DNA from: HGM04593 sp045636125
GTDB taxonomy: Bacteria > Bacteroidota > Bacteroidia > Bacteroidales > Bacteroidaceae
Assembly: GCA_045636125.1 (NCBI GenBank)
Contig: JAZTWX010000001.1
Span: 22,536 to 86,535, forward strand
Length of the DNA: 64,000 nucleotides
Reading direction: 5' to 3'
Positions 54,633-62,248 of the stretch are shown here, piece by piece; position 1 is the stretch's first letter, and every line of letters starts with the position of its first letter. Below the pieces are notes generated by a model. The model did not search any database, was not told where the DNA came from, and saw only the letters and a list, made by a program, of their open reading frames with translations. The position numbers and the translations under genes are program-made.

Positions 54633-56312
54633 ATGAAACATTTTCTTAGTTACTTCAATGACTCTATCAAGAGTAATTGGGACTTGCCCGCTGTAACGAA
54701 CTTTGGCGGTGCTACATACACTTATGGTCAAATGGCTGAGGGTATTGAGAAATATCACATACTCTTTGAAGAGGCCGGTGTTAAAAAAGGAGAGAAAATT
54801 GCAATTTATGCACGCAACTCGGCCGAGTGGGCTATTGCTTACTTTGCAACACTTGCTTACGATGCAGTAACCGTTCCTTTCCTTCCCGATTTTCTCCCTG
54901 CAGCCGTTGTTGAGCTTTCCTGCTTCTCCGACTGTAAAATCATCATTGCCGACGACATTGCAGTAAACGCAATCAAGGCCGACGAGAACCTTATTTCTCA
55001 GCTGGAGACAATTGATGGCTTTGCAGGTATTATCAATGTAAAGAACATAGCAGTGGAGCACGCAGCAAGCAAGGAACTTGCGAATGCTGCCGAAAATATT
55101 GAAAAGATATTCTCTTCGCGCTTCCCCGAAGGAATTTCAGCCTCGCTTGTAAACTATTACAAAGAGGAGAAGGATATGGAGGCTGTTGTTGAGATAAGCT
55201 TCACATCGGGTACAACAAGTGCTACATCAAAAGGCGTTGTGTTGCCCGCACGTTCACTCTCTGTAAACCTCGAATTCGGTCGTAAGGAGATTCCCACGTG
55301 CGTCGGTGGACACATTTTCGCAATTCTTCCTATGGCCCATATGTTCGGTCAGACATTCGACGTGCTTTTCCCCCTCACAAGCGGTTGCCACGTTTATGTG
55401 ATGCCCGGAAAGCCCACCCCCGCACGTTTGCTCGGTGGCCTTGCAATTGTCAAGCCCTTCATGTTCCTCACCGTGCCTATGGTAATTGAGAAGATTTTCA
55501 AATCGAAGATATTCCCTCAAATACGCAAGTTCCCCGCCAAGTTCCTTTTGAAGGTTCCCGGCCTCGACAAAATTGTGCTCAACAAAGTGCGCAAGGCGTT
55601 GCTCGATGCATTCGGAAACGGATTCTCAACAGGACTTATCATTGGTGGTGCAGCGCTTAACCGCGAGGTTGAAGACCTGCTCAAACGTATGAAATTCCCC
55701 TATGTTGTGGGTTACGGAATGACAGAGTGCGGTCCCCTCATCAGCTACCGCGACAAGAGCGAGTTCGTAAAATACTCTTGCGGTACACTTGCTCACCCCA
55801 TTGAGCTCCGCATAGACTCGGCTAACCCCCGTCGTGTACTCGGCGAGATTCAGGTTAAGGGCGACGCAGTGATGCTTGGTTACTACAAGAACGAAGAGGC
55901 AACAAAGGCCGCGTTCACACGCGACGGCTGGTTGCGCACAGGTGATATGGGTATTCTCGATGCTAAACAGAACCTCTTTATCAAGGGCCGCTGCAAGAAT
56001 ATGATTCTCACCGCCAGCGGACAGAACATCTACCCCGAGGAGATTGAGGACAAGATAAACAATCTTCCTTATGTTGTTGAATCTTTGGTTGTTGGCCGCA
56101 AGAATGCAATTGTAGCGCTTGTTGTGCCCGACTATGATGCCGGCAAGAAAGACGGTCACACCGAGGAGGAGGTTAACAAAATTGTTGACGCCAGCGTGCT
56201 TGCACTCAACAACGAGCTTGCTGCATACAGCAAAATCGGTTACACCGAAATACGTCGCGACCCGTTTGAGAAAACTCCCAAACAGAGCATCAGACGATTT
56301 ATGTATAGCTAA
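54633..56312 (+). CDS. long-chain-type acyl-CoA ligase, third of three
   Basis: A 559-residue paralogue of the two preceding ligases. Differences: the loop is SFTSGTTSATSKGVVL, one residue longer; the ATP-lid region keeps RCKNMILTASGQNIYPEEIE; the C-terminus is TPKQSIRRFMYS, with Arg where the other two have Lys in SIKRF. This position is near the lysine that helps adenylation in the superfamily, so activity may differ. It has its own apparent promoter and terminator. Confidence 0.88.
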   Translation: MKHFLSYFNDSIKSNWDLPAVTNFGGATYTYGQMAEGIEKYHILFEEAGVKKGEKIAIYARNSAEWAIAYFATLAYDAVTVPFLPDFLPAAVVELSCFSDCKIIIADDIAVNAIKADENLISQLETIDGFAGIINVKNIAVEHAASKELANAAENIEKIFSSRFPEGISASLVNYYKEEKDMEAVVEISFTSGTTSATSKGVVLPARSLSVNLEFGRKEIPTCVGGHIFAILPMAHMFGQTFDVLFPLTSGCHVYVMPGKPTPARLLGGLAIVKPFMFLTVPMVIEKIFKSKIFPQIRKFPAKFLLKVPGLDKIVLNKVRKALLDAFGNGFSTGLIIGGAALNREVEDLLKRMKFPYVVGYGMTECGPLISYRDKSEFVKYSCGTLAHPIELRIDSANPRRVLGEIQVKGDAVMLGYYKNEEATKAAFTRDGWLRTGDMGILDAKQNLFIKGRCKNMILTASGQNIYPEEIEDKINNLPYVVESLVVGRKNAIVALVVPDYDAGKKDGHTEEEVNKIVDASVLALNNELAAYSKIGYTEIRRDPFEKTPKQSIRRFMYS

Positions 56313-56334
56313 TAGGCATACACAAATAATTCAC

Positions 56335-56367
56335 AAAAGCAGGGCACTATATAGTGTTCTGCTTTTT
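56335..56367 (+). terminator. terminator after the third acyl-CoA ligase
   Basis: A near-continuous stem of aaaagcagggcactat (56335-56350) with 56351-56366, two G-U pairs, ending in TTTTTT, 22 bases after the stop. Confidence 0.85.
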
Positions 56368-56421
56368 TATTTCTATTTGCTGGAGGGTGTAAAATAAAAT
56401 TACTATGCGAAAGGGGAATTG

Positions 56422-56648
56422 CTGCCGCGGGCGTCCAGAAAAAAAGTCCACCCGCTTTCTGCACCTCGGGATTCGCTAAAGCGCATCCCTGCGCTGCCGC
56501 GGGCGTCAAACAAAGGCCACCCGCTTTTTGCACCTCGGGATTCGCTAAAGCGCATCCCTGCGCTGCCGCGGGCGTCCAGAAAAAAGTCCACCCGCTTTCT
56601 GCACCTCGGGATTCGCTAAAGCGCATCCCTGCGCTGCCGCGGGCGTCC
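56422..56648. repeat. GC-rich tandem repeat, three units of about 70 bp plus a partial
   Basis: Units at 56422-56493 (72 bp), 56494-56562 (69) and 56563-56633 (71), then the first 15 bases of a fourth. Each unit starts ctgccgcgggcgtc and contains cacctcgggattcgct followed by aaagcgcatccctg. That second half forms a hairpin (gggattcgc / gcgcatccc with loop taaa), and gcggg can also pair with cccgc. Units differ mainly in the A-rich spacer. The array is much richer in GC than its surroundings. Unit lengths are not all multiples of three, so it is not a coding repeat. The units are too long and lack distinct spacers for CRISPR. Confidence 0.8.
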
Positions 56649-56650
56649 TT

Positions 56651-56711
56651 GCATAATTTCATAGAAAAAAGGCCTCAAGCGAGCTTGGGCCTTTTTTCTA
56701 TGAAATTATGC
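56651..56711 (-). terminator. terminator hairpin at the 3' end of tRNA-Ser
   Basis: Bases 56651-56674 and 56688-56711 are perfect 24-bp inverted arms. The loop continues pairing as caagc/gcttg past one bulged T, giving about 29 pairs. Read on the minus strand it is a GC stem followed by TTTTTT and begins at the tRNA discriminator base. The central part works in both directions. Confidence 0.85.
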
Positions 56712-56798
56712 GGAAAGAGTGGGATTCAAACCCACGGTACACTAAAAGCGTACGCCGGATTTCGAGTCCGGTCCATTCGATCACTCTGGCATCTTTCC
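56711..56798 (-). tRNA. tRNA-Ser (anticodon CGA)
   Basis: An 88-nt minus-strand cloverleaf with a long variable arm (GTACGC-TTTTA-GTGTAC), as in serine tRNAs. The acceptor is GGAAAGA/TCTTTCC, the anticodon loop is CTCGAAA with anticodon CGA (codon UCG), the T arm is GTGGG-TTTGAAT-CCCAC, and the discriminator is G. CCA is not encoded. Confidence 0.95.
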
Positions 56799-56803
56799 GT
56801 GTG

Positions 56804-56833
56804 CAAAATTACAACATTTCATTTTTTCTGCAA
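56804..56833 (-). promoter_or_regulatory. promoter of tRNA-Ser
   Basis: On the minus strand TTG (56831-56833), 19 bases, TAATTTTG (56804-56811): an exact fit to the phylum promoter, 6 bases upstream of the mature tRNA. Confidence 0.78.
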
Positions 56834-56904
56834 GGGATTCGCCTCTTTTTTTATAAAAAAAATATTACGCCGAAAGCAAAAGCGAGTAAAAAGCCTGACC
56901 TTGT

Positions 56905-56934
56905 TTTGTATACTGATAACTTTGGGTATATTTG
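56905..56934 (+). promoter_or_regulatory. promoter of the lipoprotein gene at 57006
   Basis: TTTG (56905-56908), 18 bases, TATATTTG (56927-56934), followed by a leader of about 65 nt. Confidence 0.6.
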
Positions 56935-57005
56935 TGCACAATACAACGTTTTATTGGCGCCAACAACAACATAACGCCGTGAAATTTATTTACAAACAAT
57001 TGCTT

Positions 57006-57938
57006 ATGAAAAGAACTTTCGCCGGCCTATTCCTGTTCGCAATACTTTTGTATGCCTGCACATCTCCTGCAAACCGCAAACAGAGTTTTATAGAAAGTTT
57101 CAATGCCCGCTGCCCGATATCTATTGAAGAAAAAGGAGTGGATATTTCCTGCGTAACCCGCGACAAGAATGCGTACGCGCTATATATTACGTTGAACAGC
57201 GGCTGCGCAACCAGTGTGCCTGCTTTGCGCAAAATTGATTCGCACTATTCAATGGGGTTCAACGGAGTGGGCAGCCGTGCGTTCCTATATCACCTGGAAA
57301 ATGAGTCACAGGAATTCGGCAAAGCCATTGACGAGATTAAGAATTTTATATACACCAATGACTATAATGGTGAGAGCACGCAAGGGTTCCTGCCTCTAGA
57401 AATTGTCATAAAAGATTGCGACGCAACGGCCGACAGTATAGTTTTTACATACAACGAACAATATGAGACTGATGACACAGAGCCGTTGAACGCAATTATG
57501 CCGCCTGCTTTTATTCGCTTTTTTGGCGGGAAGAGTGGGGAGCAGCTACCGGGTGAGATATTATTTACGCGAGTTCCGCGAATAACCGACGGTTGCCTGA
57601 ATATATTCTGCTATTATTATCCGTTATCGATTAACCGCAAGGATGGCAAGAGCATAAGCATTGGAGAGGTGCGCGAGAAATATATGAACGAGGACGTTCT
57701 GCTACGAACAATAGAGACTCTTATGACGCGCGACAATGCCACCCGCCGTTTTATAAACGCCTGCATTGCCGATGGAATTACATTGAGGTGCGAAATTGAT
57801 GACACAAAGGATGTTCTTGATTATGACCTTGCCTCACCGGAGCTTGTGCGTGAGTACAGCAATTGCGGCGGATACGGCGAATTTTACGTGAGTAACGAGG
57901 CTTTTGCCACAATTCGGCAAGGCACTGCCAAGAATTAA
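57006..57938 (+). CDS. lipoprotein of unknown function
   Basis: A 310-residue lipoprotein. The signal MKRTFAGLFLFAILLYAC with Cys18 fixes the start at 57006; the frame is open much further upstream but there runs through the tRNA and hairpin. I do not recognise the family. The body is mixed alpha/beta with several cysteines (RCPI, CVTR, NSGCATS, IKDCDAT, NIFCYYYP), unusual for a periplasmic protein unless they form disulfides. It ends with CGGYGEFYVSNEAF. It has its own promoter. The following gene has a separate promoter-like sequence. Confidence 0.75.
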   Translation: MKRTFAGLFLFAILLYACTSPANRKQSFIESFNARCPISIEEKGVDISCVTRDKNAYALYITLNSGCATSVPALRKIDSHYSMGFNGVGSRAFLYHLENESQEFGKAIDEIKNFIYTNDYNGESTQGFLPLEIVIKDCDATADSIVFTYNEQYETDDTEPLNAIMPPAFIRFFGGKSGEQLPGEILFTRVPRITDGCLNIFCYYYPLSINRKDGKSISIGEVREKYMNEDVLLRTIETLMTRDNATRRFINACIADGITLRCEIDDTKDVLDYDLASPELVREYSNCGGYGEFYVSNEAFATIRQGTAKN

Positions 57939-57983
57939 TGAAAAATATATATCTTTTTACCTTATTAATATAAAAAAGTTTTC

Positions 57984-57991
57984 TATTTTTG
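57984..57991 (+). promoter_or_regulatory. -7 element of the amidase-iorAB operon
   Basis: TATTTTTG fits TAnnTTTG exactly, 43 bases upstream of the amidase start. No clear -33 TTG. Confidence 0.5.
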
Positions 57992-58033
57992 CATTCCACC
58001 GCCGGCGACAACACAGGCGCGGGGTGTAACAGA

Positions 58034-58789
58034 ATGAAAATTACAGTAATACAACAAAATATAGTTTGGAAAGATGTAGCGGCCAACTTGCGACAGATGC
58101 AACGCCTGCTGCGTAAGGCCGAAAAAGCCGACATCTACCTTTTCCCCGAAATGTGCTCTACGGGGTTCTGCATGCAACCGCACGAAATTGCCGAAGAGCC
58201 CGACGGCGCAACCGTCACAAAGTTCAAGGAGTGGGCAAGAGAGTACGATGCTGCTATTGCCGGCACAGTGATGATGCGCGAGAGCGAGAACGTGTTCCGC
58301 AACAGAATGTACTTTGTAACCCCCGACGGCAATGTGCAGTATTATGACAAATGCCACCTTTTTGAATACAGCGGCGAAGACAAGGTATATACCCCCGGCG
58401 ACAAAAAGGTAATATGGGAGTGGAGGGGAGTGCGTGTGCGCCCGGTAATATGTTACGACATACGTTTCCCGGTCTTCCTGCACAACACCGGCGACTATGA
58501 CGTGTTGCTCGTGTCGGCCAATTTCCCCGAAAGCCGTATGCTCGCTTGGGACACGCTCATTCGCGCCCGCGCAATTGAGAACCAGTGTTACCTTGCCGCG
58601 TCGAACCGTGTGGGCAGCGACGATTATGGCAACTACGTAGGGCACAGCGTCATCCTCAACCCCTATGGCTACTGCATTGCAGCCTGCCGTTCGGGCTATC
58701 AGGGAAGCGCGACAGCCGAACTGCAATGGGAGATGATGGAAAAGCTCCGTCGCAATTTCCCCATACTTAACAAAGATAAAGCATTATAA
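58034..58789 (+). CDS. nitrilase-superfamily amidase (omega-amidase type)
   Basis: A 251-residue carbon-nitrogen hydrolase with the catalytic triad Glu39 (LFPEMCSTG), Lys near 106 (YYDKCHLFEY) and Cys near 140 (VICYDIRFP). The short length, STGF loop and YDIRFP are those of omega-amidases (YafV/Nit2). These hydrolyse 2-oxoglutaramate, the by-product when glutamine transaminates aromatic 2-oxo acids. That fits its place 13 bases before iorA. I chose ATG 58034 over an upstream frame that begins within the promoter. Confidence 0.85.
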   Translation: MKITVIQQNIVWKDVAANLRQMQRLLRKAEKADIYLFPEMCSTGFCMQPHEIAEEPDGATVTKFKEWAREYDAAIAGTVMMRESENVFRNRMYFVTPDGNVQYYDKCHLFEYSGEDKVYTPGDKKVIWEWRGVRVRPVICYDIRFPVFLHNTGDYDVLLVSANFPESRMLAWDTLIRARAIENQCYLAASNRVGSDDYGNYVGHSVILNPYGYCIAACRSGYQGSATAELQWEMMEKLRRNFPILNKDKAL

Positions 58790-58802
58790 AAAAGATACAG
58801 TA

Positions 58803-60416
58803 ATGAAGAAACTACTATTGGGCGACCAGGCGATAGCCCTGGGAGCATTGAATGCCGGAATAAGCGGTGTTTACGCTTACCCCGGAACACCTTCTACCGA
58901 AATAACAGAGTTTATACAGGCCTCTCCCATAACAAAAGAGCGCAATATCCACTCACGCTGGTGCACTAACGAAAAGACCGCTATGGAGGCGGCTCTGGGA
59001 GCATCGTATGTGGGCAAGCGCGCGCTTGTGTGTATGAAACACGTAGGCCTTAACGTGTGTGCCGACCCCTTCGTGAACTCTGCAATGACAGGCGTTAACG
59101 GCGGAGTGGTGGTACTTGTTGCCGACGACCCCTCGATGCACTCTTCGCAGAACGAGCAGGACTCACGTTTCTATGCAAAATTCGCGATGATTCCTTCGTT
59201 GGAGCCCTCGAACCAGCAGGAGGCTTATGATATGATGAAATATGCCTTCGACCTTTCTGAGGAGCAGGGCCTTCCCGTGCTTATGCGCGTAACGACACGT
59301 ATGGCCCACTCACGTGCGGCTGTGGAGATTGACGAAACTCCCCGTGAGCAGAACGCTCTTGCCTTCCCCCAGAAAGCAAAGGACTGGGTGCTGCTGCCTG
59401 CAAACGCAATACGCCGTAACAACGAGGTTACAAAGCAGTTGCTGTTGCTCGAGGAGCTCTCTTGCACATCGAACTACAACAGACTTATTGTACCCGAGGA
59501 GGGCAAGCACTACACAAAAGGTGTAATTACCTGCGGTATCGCCTACAACTACCTCATGGATGCTTTTGAGAGCAAAATAGATTTCCCCGTACTCAAAATA
59601 ACACAATATCCCATCCCCAAAAAGCTCATTAACGAGCTCGCTGCAATGTGTGACGAGATTGTTGTACTCGAGGAGGGACAGCCCATTGTAGAGGAGCTTG
59701 TACGCGGAACATTGCCCACCCCCGTAACCATTAAAGGCCGCCTCACAGGCGAGGTTAACCGCACAGGCGAGCTCACCCCCGACGGTGTCAAGGCCACATT
59801 CGGCCTTCCCTGCAAGGTTGTGTATTCAAAGAGCGAGGTTGTTCTTCCCCGTCCTCCTGCATTGTGCCAGGGTTGCAGCCACCGCGATGTTTACACTGCG
59901 CTCAACGATGTAATCAAAGAGTATCCTGCAGCAAAGGTGTTCAGCGACATCGGTTGTTACACACTGGGAGCATTGCCTCCTTTCCGCACAATTTCGTCGT
60001 GCGTAGATATGGGTGCGTCTATCACAATGGCAAAGGGTGCTGCCGATTCGGGCCTCTTCCCCGCAATTGCCGTTATTGGTGACTCCACATTCACACATTC
60101 GGGAATGACAGGCCTCTTGGATGCCATCAACAGCCGTGCAAATATCACCGTAATCATTTCGGACAACCTCACAACCGCAATGACCGGTGGACAGGACTCG
60201 GCAGGTACAGGTCGTATAGAATCGATATGTCTGGGATTGGGTGTTGAGCCCGAGCACCTTAAAGTTATGCTCCCCATCCCCAAAAACCACGACGAGCTGT
60301 GCAGCATAATACGCAACGAGATTGAGTACAACGGCGTTTCGGTTATTATTCCCCGCCGCGAGTGCATACAGACAATGAACCGTAAACTTAAACAGAAAAA
60401 AGCCAACCAGGCATAA
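58803..60416 (+). CDS. iorA: indolepyruvate:ferredoxin oxidoreductase, alpha subunit
   Basis: A 537-residue thiamine-diphosphate enzyme subunit. The N-terminal pyrimidine-binding domain (about 1-180, YAYPGTPSTEITEF and TNEKTAMEAALGASY) and the C-terminal diphosphate-binding domain (LPRPPALCQGCSHRDVY near 355; GDSTFTHSG near 427) are both complete. It converts aryl-pyruvates to arylacetyl-CoA with reduction of ferredoxin, or the reverse. The longer archaeal forms end in a double 4Fe-4S ferredoxin domain; here the protein stops at KLKQKKANQA, without it. It forms an operon with the amidase and iorB. Confidence 0.93.
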   Translation: MKKLLLGDQAIALGALNAGISGVYAYPGTPSTEITEFIQASPITKERNIHSRWCTNEKTAMEAALGASYVGKRALVCMKHVGLNVCADPFVNSAMTGVNGGVVVLVADDPSMHSSQNEQDSRFYAKFAMIPSLEPSNQQEAYDMMKYAFDLSEEQGLPVLMRVTTRMAHSRAAVEIDETPREQNALAFPQKAKDWVLLPANAIRRNNEVTKQLLLLEELSCTSNYNRLIVPEEGKHYTKGVITCGIAYNYLMDAFESKIDFPVLKITQYPIPKKLINELAAMCDEIVVLEEGQPIVEELVRGTLPTPVTIKGRLTGEVNRTGELTPDGVKATFGLPCKVVYSKSEVVLPRPPALCQGCSHRDVYTALNDVIKEYPAAKVFSDIGCYTLGALPPFRTISSCVDMGASITMAKGAADSGLFPAIAVIGDSTFTHSGMTGLLDAINSRANITVIISDNLTTAMTGGQDSAGTGRIESICLGLGVEPEHLKVMLPIPKNHDELCSIIRNEIEYNGVSVIIPRRECIQTMNRKLKQKKANQA

Positions 60417-60425
60417 AGTGAATAT

Positions 60426-60998
60426 ATGAAAACAGATATAATTCTTGCAGGAGTAGGCGGACAAGGAATCCTCTCCATCGCCACAATCATTGGCGAAGCG
60501 GTAATGAACGAAGGTCTCTACATCAAACAGGCCGAAATTCACGGAATGAGCCAGCGCGGCGGCAGTGTAGAGTCGAGCCTGCGCATTTCGTCGGAGCCCA
60601 TCTATTGCGACCTCATTGCCGAGGGTACAGCCGATGTAATCATCTCGCTCGAGCCTATGGAGGCACTGCGCTACACACCTTACCTCTCGAGCGAGGGATG
60701 GATTATTACATCGAGCAATATTTTTGCCAACGTACCCAACTATCCCGAGGCTGAAACATTGAAGGCCGAGCTTGCAAAGTACCCCAACGTAATACAGATT
60801 GATGTTGAGACACTTGCAGCCGAGAATAATATGCGCAAGAGCGGCAATATGATATTGCTTGGTGCAGCATCCAAAGCCCTCGGGCTCGACTATGCGCTCC
60901 TTGAGAAAGCTATTGCCACCGTTTTCGCCTCAAAAGGCAGCGAAATTGTGGACATGAACATAAAAGCGCTTGCAATAGGCCTTGAAAACGCAAAATAA
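60426..60998 (+). CDS. iorB: indolepyruvate:ferredoxin oxidoreductase, beta subunit
   Basis: A 190-residue gamma-type domain of the 2-oxoacid:ferredoxin oxidoreductases: ILAGVGGQGILSIATIIGEA at the start and IHGMSQRGGSVESSLRIS (about 39-56) are diagnostic. It completes the heterodimer with IorA, 9 bases upstream. Length is typical of IorB (about 190-200). Confidence 0.95.
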   Translation: MKTDIILAGVGGQGILSIATIIGEAVMNEGLYIKQAEIHGMSQRGGSVESSLRISSEPIYCDLIAEGTADVIISLEPMEALRYTPYLSSEGWIITSSNIFANVPNYPEAETLKAELAKYPNVIQIDVETLAAENNMRKSGNMILLGAASKALGLDYALLEKAIATVFASKGSEIVDMNIKALAIGLENAK

Positions 60999-61032
60999 TG
61001 CTCCCTTTTTTCGCATTTATAAATTAAAAAGT

Positions 61033-61040
61033 TATATTTG
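61033..61040 (+). promoter_or_regulatory. -7 element of the sugar kinase gene
   Basis: TATATTTG matches TAnnTTTG exactly, 56 bases before the start. Confidence 0.5.
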
Positions 61041-61095
61041 CCGTAACGGTAAAGTAAAACAACGAAAATACATTAACCATTAAAAACATACTCCA

Positions 61096-62169
61096 ATGAA
61101 TGCAATTGTTTCTCACTTCAACATTCAAGGCAATGTTGTAGAAGTTGCTCCCCTTGGCAACGGTCTTATTAACACCACTTATCGCGTAAAAACCGAAGGC
61201 GACGCGCCCGACTATGTGTTGCAGCACGTAAACAACGCCATCTTCCCCGACGTTGATATGTTGATGAACAACATTGTGGCAGTAACCAACCACATCTACG
61301 GCAAGTTGGAAGCAGCCGGTACAGCCGACATCAGCCGCAAGGTGTTGAAGTTCGTTCCCGCTACCGACGGTAAATACTACTATTTCGACGGCGAGAAATA
61401 CTGGCGTGTAATGGAGTTCATCCCCGAAACAGAGTCGATGAGCGCCGTAACACCCGAAACATCTTACATTGTTGGCGAAACATTCGGTAATTTCCAGGCT
61501 ATGCTTGCCGACATCCCCGTACAGTTGGGCGAGACAATCAAGGATTTCCACAATATGGAATTCCGTTTGCAGCAATTGCGCGACGCAGTTGCCGAGAACA
61601 AGGCCGGCCGCCTTGCCGAGGTTCAGTGGCTTGTTGATGAGCTCGAAAAACGCGCCGAGGAGATGTGTAAAGGCGAGCGCCTCTACCGCGAGGGCAAGCT
61701 CCCCAAACGCATTTGCCACTGCGACACAAAGGTTGACAACATCCTCTTCGACAAGGAGGGCAACGTACTTTGCGTAATCGACCTCGACACAGTAATGCCC
61801 AACTTCATCTTCTCCGACTTCGGCGATTATCTCCGTTCGGCAGCAAACACAGGTAAAGAGGACGACAAAGACCTGGACAACGTAAACTTCAACATGGAGA
61901 TTTTCAAATCTTTTGCGAAGGGTTACCTTAAATCGGCTGCGTCGTTCATCACTCCTTTGGAGGTTGAGAACTTGCCCTATGCAGCAGCTCTCTTCCCCTA
62001 CATGCAGACAGTACGTTTCTTGGCCGACTACATCAACGGCGATACTTACTACAAGATTCAGTATCCCGAGCACAACCTCGTGCGCTCAAAGGCACAGTTC
62101 AAGCTGTTGCAGAGTGTAGAGGCTGCACAGCCCGAGATGCAGGCTTTCATCGCCGAGATAGTAAAGTAA
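61096..62169 (+). CDS. aminoglycoside-phosphotransferase-fold sugar kinase, NahK-like
   Basis: A 357-residue kinase. The N-lobe has LGNGLINTTYRVKTEG. The catalytic loop is HCDTKVDNILFD (about 208-219), where the aspartate is the base and the asparagine binds metal, followed by CVIDLDT (about 226-232) in place of DFG. HCDTK with VDNILFD and LDTVMP resembles N-acetylhexosamine 1-kinase (NahK), which phosphorylates GlcNAc or GalNAc at C1 to feed UDP-sugar synthesis. A drug-resistance role is unlikely. Transcribed alone. Confidence 0.8.
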   Translation: MNAIVSHFNIQGNVVEVAPLGNGLINTTYRVKTEGDAPDYVLQHVNNAIFPDVDMLMNNIVAVTNHIYGKLEAAGTADISRKVLKFVPATDGKYYYFDGEKYWRVMEFIPETESMSAVTPETSYIVGETFGNFQAMLADIPVQLGETIKDFHNMEFRLQQLRDAVAENKAGRLAEVQWLVDELEKRAEEMCKGERLYREGKLPKRICHCDTKVDNILFDKEGNVLCVIDLDTVMPNFIFSDFGDYLRSAANTGKEDDKDLDNVNFNMEIFKSFAKGYLKSAASFITPLEVENLPYAAALFPYMQTVRFLADYINGDTYYKIQYPEHNLVRSKAQFKLLQSVEAAQPEMQAFIAEIVK

Positions 62170-62193
62170 GAATTAAAGGCTTATAAAAATTGA

Positions 62194-62227
62194 ACGCAGT
62201 TGGTCGCCGACCAACTGCGTTTTTTTT
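62194..62227 (+). terminator. terminator after the NahK-like gene
   Basis: acgcagttggtc (62194-62205) pairs perfectly with gaccaactgcgt (62209-62220) and is followed by seven more T, 25 bases after the stop. Confidence 0.93.
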
Positions 62228-62248
62228 GTTTGCTGCCAAGCTGTTAAA

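Noticed and set aside
50944..56312. Non-ribosomal peptide synthetase cluster
   Set aside because: The three adenylating enzymes are stand-alone ligases without carrier or condensation domains.
56422..56648. CRISPR array
   Set aside because: Units of about 70 bp are contiguous, with no unique spacers, and no cas genes lie nearby.
56309..56662. Minus-strand repeat protein of about 117 residues
   Set aside because: It is a read-through of the GC-rich tandem DNA repeats; unit lengths of 72, 69 and 71 bases do not preserve frame and no start signal is present.
56649..57005. N-terminal extension of the lipoprotein gene at 57006
   Set aside because: The extension would run through tRNA-Ser antisense and its hairpin; the lipoprotein signal begins at 57006 and has its own promoter.
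61096..62169. Aminoglycoside resistance gene
   Set aside because: The fold is shared, but the catalytic loop HCDTKVDNILFD and flanks resemble sugar 1-kinases, and the setting is metabolic.
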